A stretch of DNA of 64,000 nt, taken from NCBI GenBank assembly GCA_036874045.1, contig CM072339.1:9183501-9247500 (forward strand), written 5' to 3'. The stretch is from Cymodocea nodosa. Its lineage: Eukaryota > Streptophyta > Magnoliopsida > Alismatales > Cymodoceaceae. The position numbers and the translations under genes are program-made. Of this stretch, positions 36,001 through 47,345 are shown in pieces. Under the pieces are notes generated by a model. That model was not told where the DNA came from. It saw only the letters and a program-made list of their open reading frames with translations, and ran no database searches. The first letter of the stretch is position 1. Each line of letters begins with the position of its first letter.

Positions 36001-37220
36001 TATTCAGCATAAGAACTTATATTATCATAGAGATATTCTGTATGTTTCAGTAATATTATTTTCTCCTTTTCAACCTACAAATATATTTAGAATATATGCA
36101 AATTACATACAAAGTATATCATCATCATATAGGTGTTAATTATATTATCGTTTGTTCTTCTTTTCATCATCTGTCATCCTAAATTTTCCAATAAGATTTC
36201 TAGAAGAAATGTCAACAACATACGAATCAAAGTACAATCCAATTCAATATGATTAAGACAAGTAGAATAAAGAATTGTATCTCCATTAAACAACTTCAAA
36301 AGTCTATTCTAGATTCATATTTCAGCAATTCTAGTTAACAGAAAATATACTCGATTCATAAGATATCTGTATTTCACAAAACACTTGTATCTTTTCAGAA
36401 CAGTATATGTATTTAATTTTTTTTTTTTTTGTACTTTAAAAGTTAATTTGACATACTTGAATCATACAGGAGCTTTCTAATGTACCCATGTAACGAGCTT
36501 TTAGTCAACAATCCCAGATCTGATCAGGATCTTAGGTTGCTAGATTTCAAGAGTCATTTCTTAGGTCAACAATCCTTACATACCTATCTGCTCAAGTACA
36601 AAAGGCTAGATATCAAAAAAGTTAATAAACTCTCAAAGTTTTTCTTTTTTTTTCAAAATACAAAAACAATACAAAACATTAATCACATACTGTATATGTA
36701 CGTATTTCATTAATACAGATGCAATAAAATACCAATCTCATATAGTCCTGCTTCTATCATTTACTGAAAATATGAATCCATAACAATAAGCTCATACTTT
36801 TTCTGTAGTTTAATAAGATCTGCACATAAATCATTCTACAAGTTTAATCAGTCAAATTAAATGTATCTTTAATCATGTGTTTCATTTAATCTAGAATTCA
36901 CATTTTAGCTCCTTTAGGACTTCAGATAATTTTTTCATTAAGCATTCTGATTTCATTTTAAAATCGTGAAACTGTTAAACTCATGAAATTCAGAAAAAAA
37001 AAACATAAGATATTATATCTAGATTTGCATAAATAGTAAATTCTATAGCATCTTATATAGTCTTCTAAATATAACATTCAAGCAGTTACAGTTTATAAAA
37101 AATTTACAGTCTCAATTATCAAATAGTTACAGCAAGTTCATAAAAATTTTCAACAAAACCTTTCAGTACCATTTTAATTCCTTTAATTAACAAACTTACA
37201 TGGCTGTTACTTTAATTACC
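36001..37220 (-). other. Conserved noncoding block in element I
   Basis: Homologous in order and orientation to A2 6973-8525, for example GATCTGATCAGGATCTTAGG near 36510 and CTACAAATATATTTAGAATA near 36077. No ORF is supported. Confidence 0.6.
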
Positions 37221-37910
37221 TCCCCCCCATACCTACATTTTGCATTGTCATCAATGTAAAAGATTTGACAATAAATACAGTAATTGTAGCAGGCATGAAT
37301 ACAGTTTCGTTGATTTAACACCTAACTCAACGAATGAGTTTAAATTTAAATTCAGGATAAGTAATCAGTTACATACCTTGTTTCGTTCATATCTCCTTCT
37401 GCATATTCCGATTTTTGATTCTGAAAAACTTTTCATTCACAGATAAAAGCAAAATATATAACAAAATAACATTTAACAAATATTGATAAATCATTGTCTT
37501 GTGTGGAACCTAGACTCCTATGCCTTCGGTGGCTCACAAGCAAGCCAGTTGGTTTCCCAAAATAGATACCAACAAATTGGATTGATATTTTATTTTATTT
37601 TTTTCTTTTATAAAATAAACTAAAACTAAATTTTTTAAAAGTAAATGCAGAAAACACACAACATTAAACACACAAAATCACAACTTAAGAACATGATTGA
37701 AAAATAGAAACAAATGGAATAAACGTGTCAGTCCAAGCAAACTTTTTAGGCATAGTTCTTCTTACTATTAATTCTGTTTTAATGCAGTTCTTGTTCCTTC
37801 TTAATTTGTAAACATGTAATATATTATAAATACCAAATGCAAGTGTATTACTATTAATGATATGAAAAGCAGAAAGAGATCCTTTTCGGTTCCAAGGTTT
37901 ATTTGAAAAA
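37221..37910. other. Unassigned stretch between element I and orphan LTR L
   Basis: It starts with a PPT-like run, then moderately AT-rich sequence with a GC-richer island at 37500-37560 (GCCTTCGGTGGCTCACAAGC). No PBS, coding motif or match to the other elements was recognised. Confidence 0.4.
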
Positions 37911-39424
37911 CCTGATATGTTTTAAAGTTATATCTTTTGTATCATGAACAGTGCACGTTTATACAACTCGTTAAGTTAGAGTTTTGTTTGTATAGAGGTC
38001 ATGTGATAACTCGTTAAGTTAGAGGCTTAAAGGTTAAAATAGGTCACGTGATAACTCGTTAAGTTAGTGAGTAAAAGAAGAGACGAACTCGTTAAGTTAG
38101 TGTTATACACGTGGTGAAATTATAAGTTACGAATGTTGTATTGTATCACGTGAGGTGCACATGTTTAACTCGTTAAGTTAACATAACTAAACACGTTGAG
38201 TTGCTATATTCAACACTAAGGCAACGCGTTAGGTTAGTGTTATAAACTTAAGTTGTTATTTTTTGCACGTGGTAAAATTCTTATTATAAAAACATTTGTT
38301 TATGACTGAATCGGTGAGTTAGAGTTTTTTCGGAGACTTACAGTCGTAACTATCCGAAAGGTAACTTAAGTCATGTTTTCAGGTCTTGACACGTGTCTCA
38401 CTTGTTTTATGATATAAAGAGCTTTTCGGTGACTTACAACTGTAACTATCCAAAACTTAAACTATTTTCGGTGAGTTATCATTTAACCTTACGAAAGAAA
38501 GGTTAAGCTGGTTCATTGAGTTAGCATAACACCATAGACTTAGTTCATTGAGTTAGCTACAGTACTTGCACGTGAAATGGCACATGAGGAACTCGTTAAG
38601 TTAGAAATGTTAAGTTATATATATATATACTTGTGTTACTCGTTTAGTTAACATTAAAGGACTTCGTATTACACTTGATGGAAAATTCTTTGGACGAGAA
38701 AGTTTATTTTACATGAAATTTTTCAGAGATCTAGGACTGATGATTAATGAAAATTCAAAATATAAATGTGGGTTAGAACGTGTGTGTTTCAATGAAGGAA
38801 AAAGAAAAGACGTGGAGAAGTGGAAAACTAGTAGTGGTTAAATGTGAAGGATATGCATGAAATGAAGATACAGTATAAAAGGCATAAAATTCTCGTTGAT
38901 CAAACCATTCTTGCACACAAAACGAAAAATCTTTTCAAGGATCAAACTATCCCTGCACACCAAAAGAAAAATCTCTTTCAATGATCAAAAACACCTTCTC
39001 GGGGAAAATCTCTCAAGCGGAAGAAAATTCAGTGAAGCAGAAAAAGGTATTATATATGTCGCTGAAGATTTGAAGTATCAAAAGAAAGCAAATTCGGTGA
39101 AGTAGAGAAAGACAAGATATTCGTCACTAAAGAATTGCTGAAGAAGAAAGATCTCAAACAGGAAGAAATGTTTTAAATTCTGAAAATTAGTTTTCTCTGT
39201 TTGTAGTTATGAAATTGTTTAGATGATATATGGTGTCGAGATATAATTGCATCTACAATTTCTAAGGAGAATTGAATTGTATATTGTAATTGAAACCTTG
39301 AATAAATATGATTTTATGAAAACAATGTCTTGACTTATTTTTGAGTTTTAAAGTTTCAATTATATATCAGAAAATATTAAAAATACACAATTCACCCCCC
39401 TCTTGTGTAGCTATACGATTCTAC
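37911..39424 (+). repeat. Orphan family 1 LTR (L), 5'-truncated
   Basis: About 1.5 kb, very similar to the B LTRs from their position about 220 onward. It has the same motif array, TATAAAAGG near 38874, AATAAA near 39301 and terminus ACGATTCTACA at 39424. It lacks the first roughly 220 bp of an LTR. No PBS follows; the next bases (AGTAGGATCATC) belong to the F-box pseudogene. It is probably a recombined or truncated solo LTR. Confidence 0.88.
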
Positions 39425-40223
39425 AAGTAGGATCATCATATTCATTATACCACATCCCTATTTGAATTTTATCAAATTCTATAGATGGTGGTTTAGCTAT
39501 ATCACTCGGTATAGGTAAAATTTCTATAAAATTATCATAATTGTCTATGCTCACTATGTATAAATCAGATCCAAATGCTATTGATATATCTGTGACTAGA
39601 TATACATATCCATCAAGTACGACATGTATGTTGTTAATTAATGATTTTTGTCCTAGATATATCATAATATTTTCAGTCCAAGATCTATTTAGAAAATTAT
39701 ACTCACTTAAGCGTAAATCTTCACCCCAATTTCCTGTAGGTCTCCAATAATATAATTTTTCAGGAATTGTAGAATTTTTATCAGAAAATATTAAAGCCGA
39801 CCCACAATTTACAGTTAGTACTTCATATCTATTAGGTCTTCCTATATACCATTATTCTCTTGTTATAGGATTTCTTATCAAAATATCAGGTAATAGACTT
39901 GCATACCTTGGTCTCATCCTGTATATGATTAATCCTTCACCTATCCCCATAATATGATCTATTCCTTCTAATGTATTGGGTGGAATTCCAGTAGTTTCTT
40001 CCATAGGTAGATATTCATGGTTAATTGAACTATGATTAAATGACCTCCATATGAATCCATCTCTAATCTTAGTCATTTTTGCAGCTTGTAGTCCTTGAAA
40101 ATATTTTTCTCTAACACAGTCTTTAATTTCCTTTGATACACAACACAGCCTACACAGATCTTTAGCTGACAAGTTACTCAGTACTTCCCTTAGTGCATCC
40201 AACGGTAATTGCATCAATTCCAT
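39425..40223 (-). pseudogene. F-box protein pseudogene, 3' end cut by an LTR
   Basis: The ATG at 40223 opens MELMQLPLDALREVLSNLSA, an F-box domain (about residues 4-45, LPLDALREVL...LCRLCCVSKEIKDCV). The F-box would bind the SKP1 adaptor of an SCF ubiquitin ligase. The C-terminal part looks like a substrate-binding region of the plant F-box associated type: it continues in the same frame to 39425, with WRPTGNWGEDLRLSEYNFLN and DLYIVSIDNYDN, and is then replaced by LTR L. A TAA at 39854-39852 (codon 124) interrupts it. About 266 codons remain, shorter than the usual 350-450. The flanks are element fragments, so it may be a captured or stranded host gene piece. Confidence 0.75.
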
Positions 40224-40772
40224 TTGTTGATTTTGTATAACACAAACAAAAATTTAGTAGAGACAAAAATTAACATAACTACTGCACACCCTCGTGGAGT
40301 TAGGGCATAACTCAACGGAGTAAGTTCATTAGGTTAACACTTAGCAATTTCTAAGTTTACTCCTCGTAAGTACCTCTCTGCTTTTTTTCTTTTTCATTCT
40401 ACTAACTGAAATAAAGTTAAATCTATGTCATTAATGCATCATTCTAATCAAAATTCATTTAAATCTGAACATTATATAAATATTTAACTTGTAGGTCAAT
40501 TTATGTTATGCATAATTTACATTTTACCGTGCAACATGTAGAAATTTTTCAAGCATCTATCCTGTCATTCAGCAAATTGTAAATCTATTAAACATTCATT
40601 CATAATGTTCCACAAATTATATAACATTCAATAAATTCCATTCATTTCACATTCAAAACACGTATGAAAAGTGCATATGAAAAATTTATATTCATTAATA
40701 TGAATCAATTTACATTACAAGTACATTATACAATTTTCATACAATTCTATACAAGTAGACGAATAATACAAT
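40224..40772. other. Noncoding stretch between K and the F-box pseudogene
   Basis: AT-rich, no ORF. Just upstream of the F-box ATG, on its strand, 40280-40345 carries LTR-type motifs (TTACTCCGTTGAGTTATG and TAACTCCACGAGG). No PPT or LTR end was recognised. Confidence 0.45.
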
Positions 40773-41196
40773 TTAGTCTCTATTCCTATGTTCATCTACT
40801 TCCTTCTGGAGTTTTTCTAATTGAAGTTCTAATTGATTAATTCTCTCTACACCTCCTGTAATTCCTCTAGAAGGTATAACTATCTCTGCAGCTACAAAAT
40901 TTCTGTATTCTTTCACTGAAATAGTTCTTGATTTGATCCTTTTTGATACCCATTTAGTGAAATCGATATAGTCCACCATCAACAGTGGAATCAAATCTCC
41001 ATAAAACAATTTCTTCTTTACTGTTCTCAGCTTGGAGATAAAAAATGCAGTCCAATTTATTGGAATTCTATTGACAACTGCAAACGTGGCCCATTTGATA
41101 AATTGACTCAGTTCTATGTCATGGCCTTGTCGTTGATAGACATTCTTAATCAAAATGTTGGTTACCATGTGTGCTTTACCGTTACCATATGCTTTT
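40773..41196 (-). pseudogene. Envelope-like ORF fragment K (C-terminal domain)
   Basis: The frame is open from the junction at 41196 through MVTNILIKNVYQRQGHDIEL to a stop at 40773. It parallels the C-terminal domain of the G envelope-like ORF (IANILHANLFQRVGHNLEVS and KLFYGDAVC match ILIKNVYQRQGHDIELS and KLFYGDLIP) and, more weakly, the C copy (13909). The end is a Glu/Lys-rich coiled coil. It begins exactly where the G sequence leaves its PPT context (ATCATCAAAAAG), so it is a piece of a different element joined to G. Confidence 0.6.
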
Positions 41197-41670
41197 TGAT
41201 GATGACAAAACCATATTAAATCTAATATGAAATATGTTTAACTCAACAAAGCACCTTCATTGGGTTAACTTTTAATTCAACAAACCTTTTTGTTGACTTA
41301 AGTTCACTTAAGCTTATTTCTATTGTTTGTGTAAATTTTACCTCTCAGAACTAAAACTCTCAGATGTCAATAATTATATATGTATCAGTTTTCTAATTAT
41401 CATCTGTCATAAACCATTTAAATATTATCTCCCTTTATAATATATGCAATTAAGATCATAATCATCTTTTTATAATATTTCTCCCCCTTTTTGTCATTAA
41501 TCAAAAAGATAATTACAGAGAATATATATATATATAAGAGATATATTTACAACAACTATTTCTGTAAACAAGAATAATAATTGATCACATTTATAGAAAA
41601 ATGTATTGTTCAATGAATCAAATAAGTAATACAAACATTACATTTTGTATTCAGAAACAAACAAAAATAG
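41197..41670 (-). other. 3' spacer of element G with polypurine tract
   Basis: Homologous to 24821-25208 of B. AAAAAGGGGGAGAAA (minus, about 41492-41479) corresponds to the middle PPT of B. The match ends inside ATCATCAAAAAG at 41197, where the terminal PPT and LTR should follow. Confidence 0.75.
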
Positions 41671-43940
41671 TTATCGACCCCTCCTTAGTATATCACTTAT
41701 AGCATTACATATTTTATCTCCTAGATGCCTAATATCATTTCTGATGTCGTTAAGCACTGCATCTAAGTCAGGAGGTAGCTGGGTTTGCTGTTCTGCTTGA
41801 ACTGAATAACTTTGTTGTTGTTGTTGTATATGGTCTGTATAATCAAGTTGTTGTCGTTGTTGTCGTTGAGGTTTATGCATGGCCTGGAATTTTTGCAAAT
41901 CTCTAACACTAAATGCTCTCATGCCTTTAGTTTCAGAGGGCCAGTCGGATAAATTCAATTGGCTTGCAAGGATTCTACATACAGCATCACCATAAAATAA
42001 CTTTAAACTCATATGTTGTAGTTGAGAAGTAAAAACATCTAAACAATTGATTTGAATTCTATTTAGTAGGCCATAAGTTGCACATAAACAGCCTCTGCTG
42101 ACTTCCAAATTATGTCCAACTCTTTGAAATAAATTTGCATGCAATATATTTGCAATAAACCTTGCCTCTGCATTTAGATTTTCCATTAATCTCATTTCAG
42201 AATATACATCTAGAATTTTTGATAAAGACTGAATGTTCCATTCTAGTAGTCTAATCATGTCAAATCTGTTTGTAACAACAACACTTTCATTCTTTAATCC
42301 CAAAACTTCAAAAATTAACTCAGGAGATAATATAAATTCCTATTGATTTATTTGAGTTTTCAGAAAATTTCCATTCTTGACCAGATTGCTATAAAAAGCT
42401 GCAATAAGCTCTCTGTAATGCTTCCATTTCGTTCCTACTGGCAAGAATTGAATGAGGCCTTGAAACTCAAATAGATCTCTTATTATCATCAAACTTCTGA
42501 ACTTTATTCGACGAGCATGCAGAATCTGACATGTAATCAGATTATAGTATTTCTACAAAGCTTCTTCAGATCTAAAATAAATTGAATTACCTTGAATTCG
42601 TAATACTGTACACAAAGAAGGTGATACCTGAAGCCGTGATTCAGAGTTTAATTCATCTTCAGGAACCTCTTCTTCAAAATGAATGTCATGTTGTTCCTTT
42701 TCCAAAATATTATCTTGAAGCTGCTCAGGTAAACTTGATTCTTCAGCTTCAACAGTGTTAAGAACATCTTCAATATGCTCAACATTCATCTGTTCAATCT
42801 CTATAGAATCTTTAGAGTTTAATTTTTCCACAAATTCTACAGCCGGTGTATCTATTTGTAATTGTTCATTTTGTTCAACAGATATTTCCATTGATTCATG
42901 TTGTGAATTCTCAGACTCTGCTTCTGTAGATTCTGAAGAAGGCTAGTTAACTTTTAGCTCTTCTGGAGTCTTAACATTTTCAATATCTGCTACTCTAGAT
43001 AATTCAGCTTGTGAACTAGTTACTACCTCAACATTGTCAATTATATTTGCAATAACTTGTTCAATGTCAGGTGCCTGATGCTCAAATTTGTCAATTTCTG
43101 CATCACCAAGACTTATACTAATAGAAAAACTTGATCTCATACTTGACTTGTATTTCTTCTCAAGCTTCTAGCAAGGGAAAATAAAGTCTCATTATCTTCA
43201 TTAGTTTTAGTGTGTTCGGAACTAATGAGTTTATCAGATGCACAATAAGGTACAATGTCTAGACATACATTGTCCTTTGGAAATAAATTTTCATCTGATT
43301 TTCCTTTTTCAATAGACTTTGTTTCCTTAGACATAATTTTTCTGACTTTTCTTCTTCTATAACATTTTTGTTTCTCCTATTCAAGTATTGCTGTTTTCTT
43401 TTCAACTTGCTCTATAAAATTTTTCTGCATTAATTCTTCTAATGCACTCTCAATTGGTGCGGCCTTTCGAAGACTATCAACTTTTGTTTTGTCTACAGCA
43501 ATATTTGATTCTACTTGTTTTGAATATAAAGGGGTAGGGATAGCTGATTCATGCTCTTCCTCAAATGCATGTAGTCTAGTACCGTTTATTGGTATTTAAG
43601 GAGTTTTAGTTGAAGAACCTACACCTTTTTCCAAATAATTTGCATACTGCTCGAGAAATGCAATCTCAACACATTTCATTCTGTATTCTCTTTCAAATTT
43701 ACTATGAATACCCATGTATGTAATATTTGCATCAGTATTTTGGAGTTCTTGTCTAACTTCATTCAGTATGCCTTCAAGAAAGAAATATTCATTATAAATT
43801 TCTGCTAACCTTTTGTCCACTCGAAATATTTTCTTGAACCAAGTGCGTGGAACATCATCATTCTCTATTTCTTTTCCTATTGCATCTCCTCTGCTTTTGC
43901 CTTTTCCTCTGCCATGACCTTTGTAGAACTTAGAGACCAT
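41671..43940 (-). pseudogene. Envelope-like ORF of element G, the longest copy
   Basis: The ATG near 43940 gives MVSKFYKGHGRGKGKSRGDA (basic), then FPEGILNEVR-like and EIAFLEQYANYLEKG segments to a stop at 43596. An acidic Ser/Glu-rich middle (43334-42553) is broken by a frameshift near 43137 and a stop near 42943. The C-terminal domain (about 42540-41671) has LLEWNIQSLSKILDVYSEM, ANILHANLFQRVGHN and KLFYGDAVC, then a Gln-rich tail (HIQQQQQSYSVQAEQQTQ). About 750 codons in all. The domain recurs in K and C. By position it is the Sirevirus envelope-like protein; no obvious transmembrane helix was seen. Confidence 0.68.
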
Positions 43941-44792
43941 CGTCACAGGTTGTAACACCAACAAGCGGGAAATATTTTCTTGACAAAGTTTACAAATAAC
44001 CTAAGTGCCCGTGTAATAAGTGTTTAAATAGGGTTTTAGGTAAATAACTCAACGTGAAGAGAAGTCGGGTTTAGATATTAAATAAATATTGAATAAAGTT
44101 TATTCAATCAAGATACCCGAAATATTCAAGTATAACTCATTGAGTTAACTAATCTAGCGAGTAAAACACTGTCTAGAGGTAGTTTTACACGTTACCTTAT
44201 CTAACATAACATCTAGTTAGTACACTTAAACAAGTTTCAGATGTGTCCAACTAAAACGTTCTGAAAACAACACACATGCTAAACTTAACATTATCTTGAG
44301 AACATTTTAAAATATTCAAACATTTTTGTCCTTTGAATCTAAAATAGTTTGTTTGTCTTTTTAAATTATTTCATCAAGATTTTTAAGAGGACATTAAATC
44401 AGATTAACCAAGATTTGTATTTTGAATTATACTAATCTGTTTTCGACATTGGTAATCCTCCCCCTACAAATATACTTCAAATATATTCAATCAAAATACA
44501 AAATATACTTGTAGTGACAATAGATGTTAAGTATAACTATACTTTTAAATTTTCTTTTTAGAAACTTCCGTTATTCTAACATCATCAAAAATGATTTCCA
44601 GAATCAATTCCTACTGTATATGAATCAAAACACAACTTTGAACTCAATATGATTAATTCAAGGAGAATAAAAGAAGGTATCTCAAATAAACGTTTTCAAA
44701 AGTACTAATGTTGATTCAGTAAATCAGTAGTCATATTGGTAGAAACTATATGCGATTCAAAGATATCTGTAATTAATGAAACAATTGTGCTT
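43941..44792 (-). other. Noncoding block of element G
   Basis: Homologous to the envelope-proximal half of 22460-24045 in B. It carries TATTTAAA (44030-44023), TAACTCATTGAGTTAACTAA (about 44133-44152) and a purine tract near 44456-44466. At 44793 it is fused to the integrase tail by a deletion of RT and RNase H. Confidence 0.75.
44023..44030 (-). promoter_or_regulatory. Candidate TATA box upstream of the G envelope-like ORF
   Basis: TATTTAAA (minus), 83 bp before the envelope-like ATG, same position as in A2 and B. Confidence 0.4.
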
Positions 44793-46207
44793 GTACTATT
44801 AGTTTGATCATTTAAGTTCATATTTTCGATTTTCTCAAATAAATCATCAATCTCTCTATTGATCTCTAACTCTTTTGGAAGATTGATCAAATCATCATTA
44901 TCAGCTCTAGATTGAGATTCTCTAAAAGAATTTTCATTGAAGCTTACATGGAGGGTTTCTTCAATAGTCCTAGAAGTCTTATTATATACTTTATAGGCTT
45001 TACTTCTAGTAGAGTAACCTACAAAAATTCCTTCATCCGATTTCGCTTGAAATTTATCCCTTTTATCCTTAGTATTAAGAACAAAACACTTGCACCCAAA
45101 TGGTTTCATATAGGAAATTTTTGGAACCCTATTAAACAAAATTTCAAAAGGAGTTTTATTAACATGAGGTCTTAAATGACTTCTGTTAATAACATAACAA
45201 GCTATATTTACTGCTTCAGCCCAAAGATTTTGAGGTAACTTATGTTCATTCAACATAGTTTTGGCCATTTCTTGAAGTGATCTATTCTTTCTCTCAACAA
45301 CACCATTTTGACACGGTGCTCTTGGAAAAGAAAATCTGTGATCAATGCCATAATCATTACAATAATTATCCATTTGATCATTATCAAATTTAGTTCCATG
45401 ATCACTCCTAAGTTTTTGAATAGAGACACTATTCATTTTGAACAAAATTGCAAAACATTTTAAACTTTTCAAAAACTTCTGTCTTAGATGCTAGAAAATA
45501 TACCCAAGTGTATCTAGAGAAGTCATCTACTAAAACAAATACATACCATTTACCACCAAGACTCATGATTCTTGTTGGTCCAAATAGATCCATATGTATA
45601 AGTTCTAAGACTCTCTTGCTTGAAATATCAGTTTTGGATTTAAAAGAGTTTTTAAGAAGTTTACCTAACTCACATGCATCACACATAAAGTCCTTTGAGT
45701 ATTTAATCTTTAGTAAACCTCTCACTAAATGTTTTTTTGATAGTTTATGTAACAGTTTCATATTTATGTGCCTAATCTTTCTATACCACAGATATGCATC
45801 ACTCATTTCAGCTAGCAAACATGAATTTAAGTCAACTGCACAGAAGGTAAAGATAAAATACATACAGAACCTTTTCTTTTAGCAATAAACTTAATTTCAT
45901 CTGTATTTTTATCAATTATTTTGCATACATTATCATCAAACACTATATAATATCCATTTTCAATTAGTTTTATGACACTCAGCAAATTAAATCCTAGGTT
46001 TTCTACATATAGTACATTTGAAATAACACAAGTAGGAGTTATTTGAACATTGCCCATACCTATGATTTTATCTTTGCTTTTGTTTCCAAATGTTACACTT
46101 CCTTTCATGGTATTTGTAAAATTTTGTAGTAGACTTTTTTGTCCGGTCTTGTGACTTGACAATCCATTGTCCAAGATCCATTTTGATGTTGTTTCCTCCT
46201 GCAACAC
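44793..46207 (-). pseudogene. Element G pol: protease and integrase only
   Basis: Protease starts after the shared stop, but the active-site DSGA is DNGL here (about 46175). The GAG-pre-integrase region ([14 protein letters not shown]) and integrase (HMDLFGP, SDHGTKFD, VERKN, IFVGYSTRSKAY) follow with a frameshift near 45440. The integrase tail (NMNLNDQTN) joins abruptly at 44793 to the noncoding block. RT and RNase H are absent, a loss of roughly 2 kb including part of the noncoding block. Confidence 0.88.
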
Positions 46208-46210
46208 AAA

Positions 46211-46958
46211 TTAAGAAAAACTTTTTCTTGGTACCTAATGTTGTTGAGGACCAAGTTCATTAAACGCATATTTCTTCGTTTTGTTTAAAAATAGTTTAAC
46301 ATTATCATTTATATTCTTATTAGTTGTAAGTACTATTGATTTATCATTAGCTTCATACTCACATATAGCATTATTGCTCTTATAATCATTCTTTTTATTT
46401 TCAGATGTAGTATAACCAAGACCAAACTGATTTTTATCAGATTTTAATTTATTTTGGTCATGCTCATACATTTCAGTAAGTTCATACCAAGATTTTGTAC
46501 TTGTATTTGAATTTTCAGTACATACAAAATCTTTTTATGCACACAAATTTTTAGATTTATCACATGCAGAATAAGTAATTGGTCTAATACCAATGTATTG
46601 AATTACATGCTCAGGTTTCTGAATTTTCAGTTTACTACAATTGTTTGAAATTTTAGAAACATTAGAAACTGAATTTCTAGAACAAGAAACAAGATTTTTA
46701 GAAACATTAGAAACTGAATTTCTAGAATAAGAAACAAGATTTTTAGAAATATTTATAGTCATGTTAGAAGTACAATTTGACAAATCACATTGATTTATAT
46801 TATTATTGCATGATTCATCCCTTCAAGTACCTACTTCTACATATTTATTACCTTGTTTCATAATAAAAGGAATTTTAGTCTTAGATTTACTTGAACTGCA
46901 ACTAATAAATCCTTTATTGGCTTGAGATTCAGGATATTTAGGATAATCAAATCCTAAG
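46211..46958 (-). pseudogene. Element G gag tail
   Basis: Asn/Ser-rich end of gag with a local duplication of the NLVSYSRNSVSNVSK block (46660-46735). Stops include 46235 (a Trp in B) and the shared TAA at 46213-46211. It begins directly at the LTR terminus (46958/46959), without the gag coiled coil. Confidence 0.8.
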
Positions 46959-47345
46959 TGTAGGATCGTATGGCTACACAAGAGAGGGGTGAATTGTGTA
47001 TTTTTAATATTTTCTGAAATATAATTGAAACTTTAAAACTCAAAAACAAGTCGAGATAGTGTTTTCATAAAATCATTTTTATTCAAGGTTTCAATTACAA
47101 TATACAATTCAATTCTCCTCAGAAATTGTAGATGCAATTATATTTCGATACCATGTTTCATCTATACAATTTCATAACTACAAATAGAGAAAACTAATTT
47201 GCGGAATTTAAAACATTTCTCCCTGTTTGAGATCTTTCTTCTTCTTCTTCTTTCTTCTTCAGTAATTCTTTTGTGACAAATATCTTGTCTTTTTATGCTT
47301 CACTAAATTTACTTTCTTCTAATACTTCAAATCTTCAGTGACGAA
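46959..47345 (-). repeat. Internal LTR fragment in element G
   Basis: The last 387 bp of a family 1 LTR (R/U5 side), ending exactly at the LTR terminus CGATCCTACA but followed by gag tail sequence, not by a PBS. The other end is fused to gag at NEK through a short GAAAAGGTA-like overlap. Confidence 0.85.

Larger units (their letters stand above)
33771..37910 (-). mobile_element. Element I: copia-related element with no coding domain seen, right end truncated
   Basis: A complete 2.1-kb LTR (33771-35897) is followed by PPTs and then by sequence homologous to the pol/envelope noncoding block of family 1 (36000-37220). No gag, protease, integrase, RT or RNase H motif is visible in any frame. CTAAG (33766-33770) is the candidate left TSD. 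The right end, where the 5' LTR should be, is replaced by the orphan LTR L. It may be a non-autonomous derivative or a deleted copy. Confidence 0.7.

Noticed and set aside
37240..37446. Cys/His-containing small ORF (MHCHQCKRFDNKYSNCSRHE)
   Set aside because: The spacing does not fit a known zinc motif, and the region is AT-rich with no support from other copies.
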